In this document: positions 31,574 through 33,646 of the stretch, one piece after another
Layout of the letters: each line of letters begins with the position of its first letter
How positions within the stretch are numbered: the stretch's first letter is position 1
Assembly: GCA_016199265.1 (NCBI GenBank)
Contig: JACQGX010000169.1
Span: forward strand, 1 to 33,646
Direction of reading: 5' to 3'
Origin: Chloroflexota bacterium
Lineage (GTDB): Bacteria > Chloroflexota > UBA11872 > UBA12225
Length of the DNA: 33,646 nucleotides
Translations under genes and position numbers: made by a program
The notes under the pieces: model-generated
Told to the model about the DNA's origin: nothing
Seen by the model: the letters and a program-made list of their open reading frames with translations, nothing else
Database searches by the model: none

Positions 31574-32210
31574 TCCGGCTCCACACCGCTCGTCCCCGCG
31601 CGCCGAACGTTCGCGCGACCGCCAGGCGCGTCAAGGTCGACCTGAACTCGCCGAGCGCGGTGTCGCTGCGGCGGCGCCATTCGAGGGCGATCATCGTGTC
31701 GTCTACCTGCGCGGCGGTCGCGCCATCCTCGTATTTGAAGTTGTCTGCGCTCGGCGTGGAGTAGGCGAGGCAGGCGAAGCCGTAAGCGCCGAGCGCAATC
31801 AGCACCTCGTGTGGCTCGGCAATCGTGCTGCCCGCGCCGTCGAGCACCTGCCGGCTGGCCCAGCGCACGCGCACCTGCTCGCCCACCGGCGCCGTGGGTA
31901 CCAAGAGCGTCAGCGTCTGCCGGTCGGGTGAGAGCCGCCAGTCGACGAGCGCCGGTGGGTACTGCCCCACCGGCCACTCGACCTCCTCCACTGCCCACAG
32001 CCCGCTCAACGACGCGAGCGAGACGTCGCGGCTGTCCGGCGTCGTCACGAGCGTCTGGTCGCGCACGTACGGATGGGCCTGGCTGTGCTCCGCCACCGCA
32101 CGTTCGACCGCACGATCGAGATCGGCGTCAGCGAAGCGCGGCGCGCTGCTGGCGGGATCGTTGAGGTCCAGCCGGAGCCACGCCCGGAACGTCGCCAGTG
32201 TCGCCGGCAT
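31569..32210 (-). CDS. Phage head-tail connector-like protein
   Basis: This 213-residue protein begins with TLATFRAWLRLDLNDPASSA and FADADLDRAVERAVAEHSQA, the typical first helices of head-tail connector or adaptor proteins. The C-terminal half is helical. AGGAGGG lies about 10 nt before the ATG. It follows the capsid and a coiled-coil gene, as connectors do. Confidence 0.75.
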   Translation of the reverse strand: MPATLATFRAWLRLDLNDPASSAPRFADADLDRAVERAVAEHSQAHPYVRDQTLVTTPDSRDVSLASLSGLWAVEEVEWPVGQYPPALVDWRLSPDRQTLTLLVPTAPVGEQVRVRWASRQVLDGAGSTIAEPHEVLIALGAYGFACLAYSTPSADNFKYEDGATAAQVDDTMIALEWRRRSDTALGEFRSTLTRLAVARTFGARGRAVWSRK

Positions 32211-32388
32211 CTCTGGTTATCCCTCCTCCTGACACGTTTTCCGCCTGCGCTTGCTCGTTCGATTGCTCGCCCGCCGCTCTGTTCGCCAGTCCGAGACGGT
32301 CGAGCACGATCTTCGCTCCCTCCAGGAGCGCCAAGCGGTGTTCGAGAGACGTGACCCGTTCCCTGAGTTCCGCCGCGTATTGGTCCAT
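32128..32388 (-). CDS. Small coiled-coil protein
   Basis: This 86-residue protein starts with a strong heptad helix (AAELRERVTSLEHRLALLEG) and continues into a glycine and proline-rich tail. AAGGAG lies 6 nt before the ATG. The last 83 nt overlap the connector gene in another frame. It could be a small assembly or scaffolding factor, which is a guess from its place. Confidence 0.6.
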   Translation of the reverse strand: MDQYAAELRERVTSLEHRLALLEGAKIVLDRLGLANRAAGEQSNEQAQAENVSGGGITRDAGDTGDVPGVAPAGPQRSRQQRAALR

Positions 32389-32408
32389 GTGCTACTCCTT
32401 CGTAGACC

Positions 32409-32477
32409 CTAGCCCGAGTGCAAAGTGCAAAGTACAAAGCGAGGCTCCCTGTGAGTTCCATCTTGGCTTTGGCAGAG
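32409..32477 (+). mobile_element. Heptamer element B, copy 3 (69 bp)
   Basis: The 9-nt head is CTAGCCCGA, followed by GTGCAAA, GTGCAAA, GTACAAA and a 39-nt tail that ends TTGGCTTTGGCAGAG. Total length and unit layout equal copy 1. It lies between the phage coiled-coil and capsid genes, so host and phage regions carry the same element. Confidence 0.78.
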
Positions 32478-32518
32478 TCCCCGGCCCCCTCGTAGGGTAG
32501 GTTTGCGTGGGGGGCACG

Positions 32519-32538
32519 GTAGGGGCGAAGCATTCGCC
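32519..32538. repeat. GTAGGGGCGAAGCATTCGCC palindromic repeat
   Basis: GGCGAA-GCA-TTCGCC forms a short hairpin. It lies in the 227-nt repeat-filled space between the capsid gene and the coiled-coil gene. It resembles the palindrome inside the PD-(D/E)XK gene. Confidence 0.7.
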
Positions 32539-32580
32539 GGCAGGCGGTGGGCCAGCCAACCGGCTACCGGCTCCTACCGC

Positions 32581-32615
32581 GCACTCAGCACTCAGCACTC
32601 AGCACTTAGCACCTC
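32581..32615. repeat. Heptamer array (GCACTCA) directly after the capsid gene
   Basis: Three exact GCACTCA units and two variants (GCACTTA, GCACCTC) occupy 32581-32615. On the coding strand they are TGAGTGC units that begin at the very next base after the capsid stop (32616-32618). Confidence 0.88.
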
Positions 32616-33646
32616 TTAGCCGGCTACCTGCGACCAGAAGGCGCCGCGGTAGTCGAGCCAACCGCCGCCAAACTCCCACCGCACCTTGAAGCTGATCTGG
32701 TCGTTGGTGAAGACGCTCCCCTGCGCCGGCTGATCCTGCATCAGCAGCTCCGGCTCCTCGCGGCCGCCGACGAACCCCACCTCCAGGCTCTCGATGTGCG
32801 CCGGATCGGCGAGCAAGAACCAGTCGGTCACGTCGGTGAACTGCGCCACGCTGATCGGTTCGACGGCGCCTTGGAGCACGTTCACGTCGTTGTTCGCGCT
32901 GCCCGGAACGAGCGTCGAGTTCACCAGCGTGAGCGCGGTGAAGAGCAGATCGGGCGGCACCAGCAGGCACCGCGGGCGCAGGTTCAGCCGCTTGCCGGCG
33001 CTGTTGGTCTGCTTGAGCATCGACGTGATCGCCGCTTGGAGGGCCGACGACGAGAGCGCGCTGGTGCCCCGGTTGGCGTGGCTCGTCTGCGTGCCGTCGT
33101 CGAACACCTTGGTGCCGTCGCTCATGAACGGGTTGCTCGTGAACAGCCCGTAGACGAACTCGTTGATCGTGATGCCCGCGGCGATCGCCAGCTTCGCCGG
33201 AATCTTGCGCACCGCGTCGACGTCGTCGTTGAGGATCGCCTCCCTGGTGACGACGACCAGGTTGCCCTTCTTGACCGGCGCGTAGTTCTCGCGGGAGTCG
33301 TCCCAGGCGAGGTTGGTGTACGCGCCGCCCTCGGCCACCGTCGACAGCGACCCGAAGTCGTGCAGGCGGATGCGGTCCTGGCTGTTGATGTCCCGCAGCG
33401 TCCGGATGTTGCAGAACCGCCGCCAGTCCTGCGGCTGGCCGGCGTAATCTTGCACGAGCCGCTTGGTCATGCTGTTGAGCAACGCTTGATTGAGCACCCC
33501 CGTCGTGACCTCGTTCGCCTCGCGTACGATCGACAGCTCCGGCCGGACGTAACCGCTGACTGTCACGTCGCCGGTGATCTGGGTGTAGGCCTCCCGCAGG
33601 CTCGTCCAGCGCGGCGCCTGGATACCGGCGCGTCGCAGCATCGCCA
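32616..33646 (-). CDS. Phage major capsid protein (partial at right edge)
   Basis: The 341 residues visible from the first ATG match Mu-T/HK97-type major capsid proteins. Key blocks are SLREAYTQITGDVTVSGYV, DWRRFCNIRTLRDINSQDRI, a GTKVFDDGTQTSHANRGTSA loop, LRPRCLLVPPDLL, and a terminal FKVRWEFGGGWLDYRGAFWS. The first ATG (33641) lies five bases from the edge and the frame stays open, so the gene may continue. In related proteins this fold is fused to an upstream prohead protease, and that cannot be checked here. Confidence 0.88.
   Translation of the reverse strand, partial: AMLRRAGIQAPRWTSLREAYTQITGDVTVSGYVRPELSIVREANEVTTGVLNQALLNSMTKRLVQDYAGQPQDWRRFCNIRTLRDINSQDRIRLHDFGSLSTVAEGGAYTNLAWDDSRENYAPVKKGNLVVVTREAILNDDVDAVRKIPAKLAIAAGITINEFVYGLFTSNPFMSDGTKVFDDGTQTSHANRGTSALSSSALQAAITSMLKQTNSAGKRLNLRPRCLLVPPDLLFTALTLVNSTLVPGSANNDVNVLQGAVEPISVAQFTDVTDWFLLADPAHIESLEVGFVGGREEPELLMQDQPAQGSVFTNDQISFKVRWEFGGGWLDYRGAFWSQVAG

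Noticed and set aside
29909-33646. Complete prophage with attachment sites
   Set aside because: No integrase, no direct repeats at a tRNA and no lysis or tail-length genes are visible, and the right boundary is outside the window.

Overview
The window is high-GC bacterial chromosome with short intergenic spaces. The threonine/proline-rich 'TPTPTP' tail on a class A penicillin-binding protein, the Tat-like lipoprotein solute-binding protein, the paired TldD/TldE genes and the very dense short repeats suggest a member of the Chloroflexota, probably environmental. There is no rRNA or other marker gene here, so this placement is inference only.

Layout. 1-5.3 kb: an NAD-dependent epimerase, an MBL-fold hydrolase, a HicA/HicB toxin-antitoxin pair, an orphan sugar-type ABC solute-binding lipoprotein followed by an 18-bp-stem hairpin, an AllA-type ureidoglycolate lyase and two unknown proteins. 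5.6-10.5 kb: a TPR protein, two gene remnants (the end of a solute-binding protein and the start of an MFS transporter), then a tldD-tldE-like pair. 10.6-15.7 kb: rmlB-pyrD on the minus strand, an unknown protein with a textbook PD-(D/E)XK nuclease motif, and acylphosphatase plus metallophosphoesterase. 16-22 kb: a GH29 fucosidase, penicillin-binding protein 1A, a zinc-dependent dehydrogenase and a frameshifted exported protein. 22.2-28.1 kb: a signalling island. 28.5-29.8 kb: SRPBCC and RraA-like proteins. 29.9-33.6 kb: a minus-strand set of phage structural genes running off the right edge (capsid protein, connector, small tail or baseplate-like proteins, a holin-like protein).

The signalling island is the main system. 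Six tightly coupled minus-strand genes encode, in order, a histidine kinase, an RsbR-type STAS protein, RsbS, the RsbT switch kinase, a second RsbT/RsbW-like ATPase and an RsbX-like PP2C phosphatase. This is a stressosome core with no sigma-B and no RsbU phosphatase. Instead, the histidine kinase has an N-terminal helical domain that looks like the RsbT-binding domain of RsbU. The simplest model is that stress releases RsbT, which then docks on the kinase, so that the output is a phosphorelay, perhaps through the two receiver proteins encoded just downstream.

The second theme is repeats. At least a dozen sites carry tandem 7-bp units, often as inverted pairs, with different heptamers at different sites. 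Four sites belong to one defined element: a 9-nt head (CTAAACCAA), a variable number of heptamers and a 39-nt tail. Two of its copies differ in length by exactly one heptamer. A separate MITE-like element of about 98-132 bp has three copies. Several heptamer arrays begin on or directly after a stop codon, in both host and phage genes.
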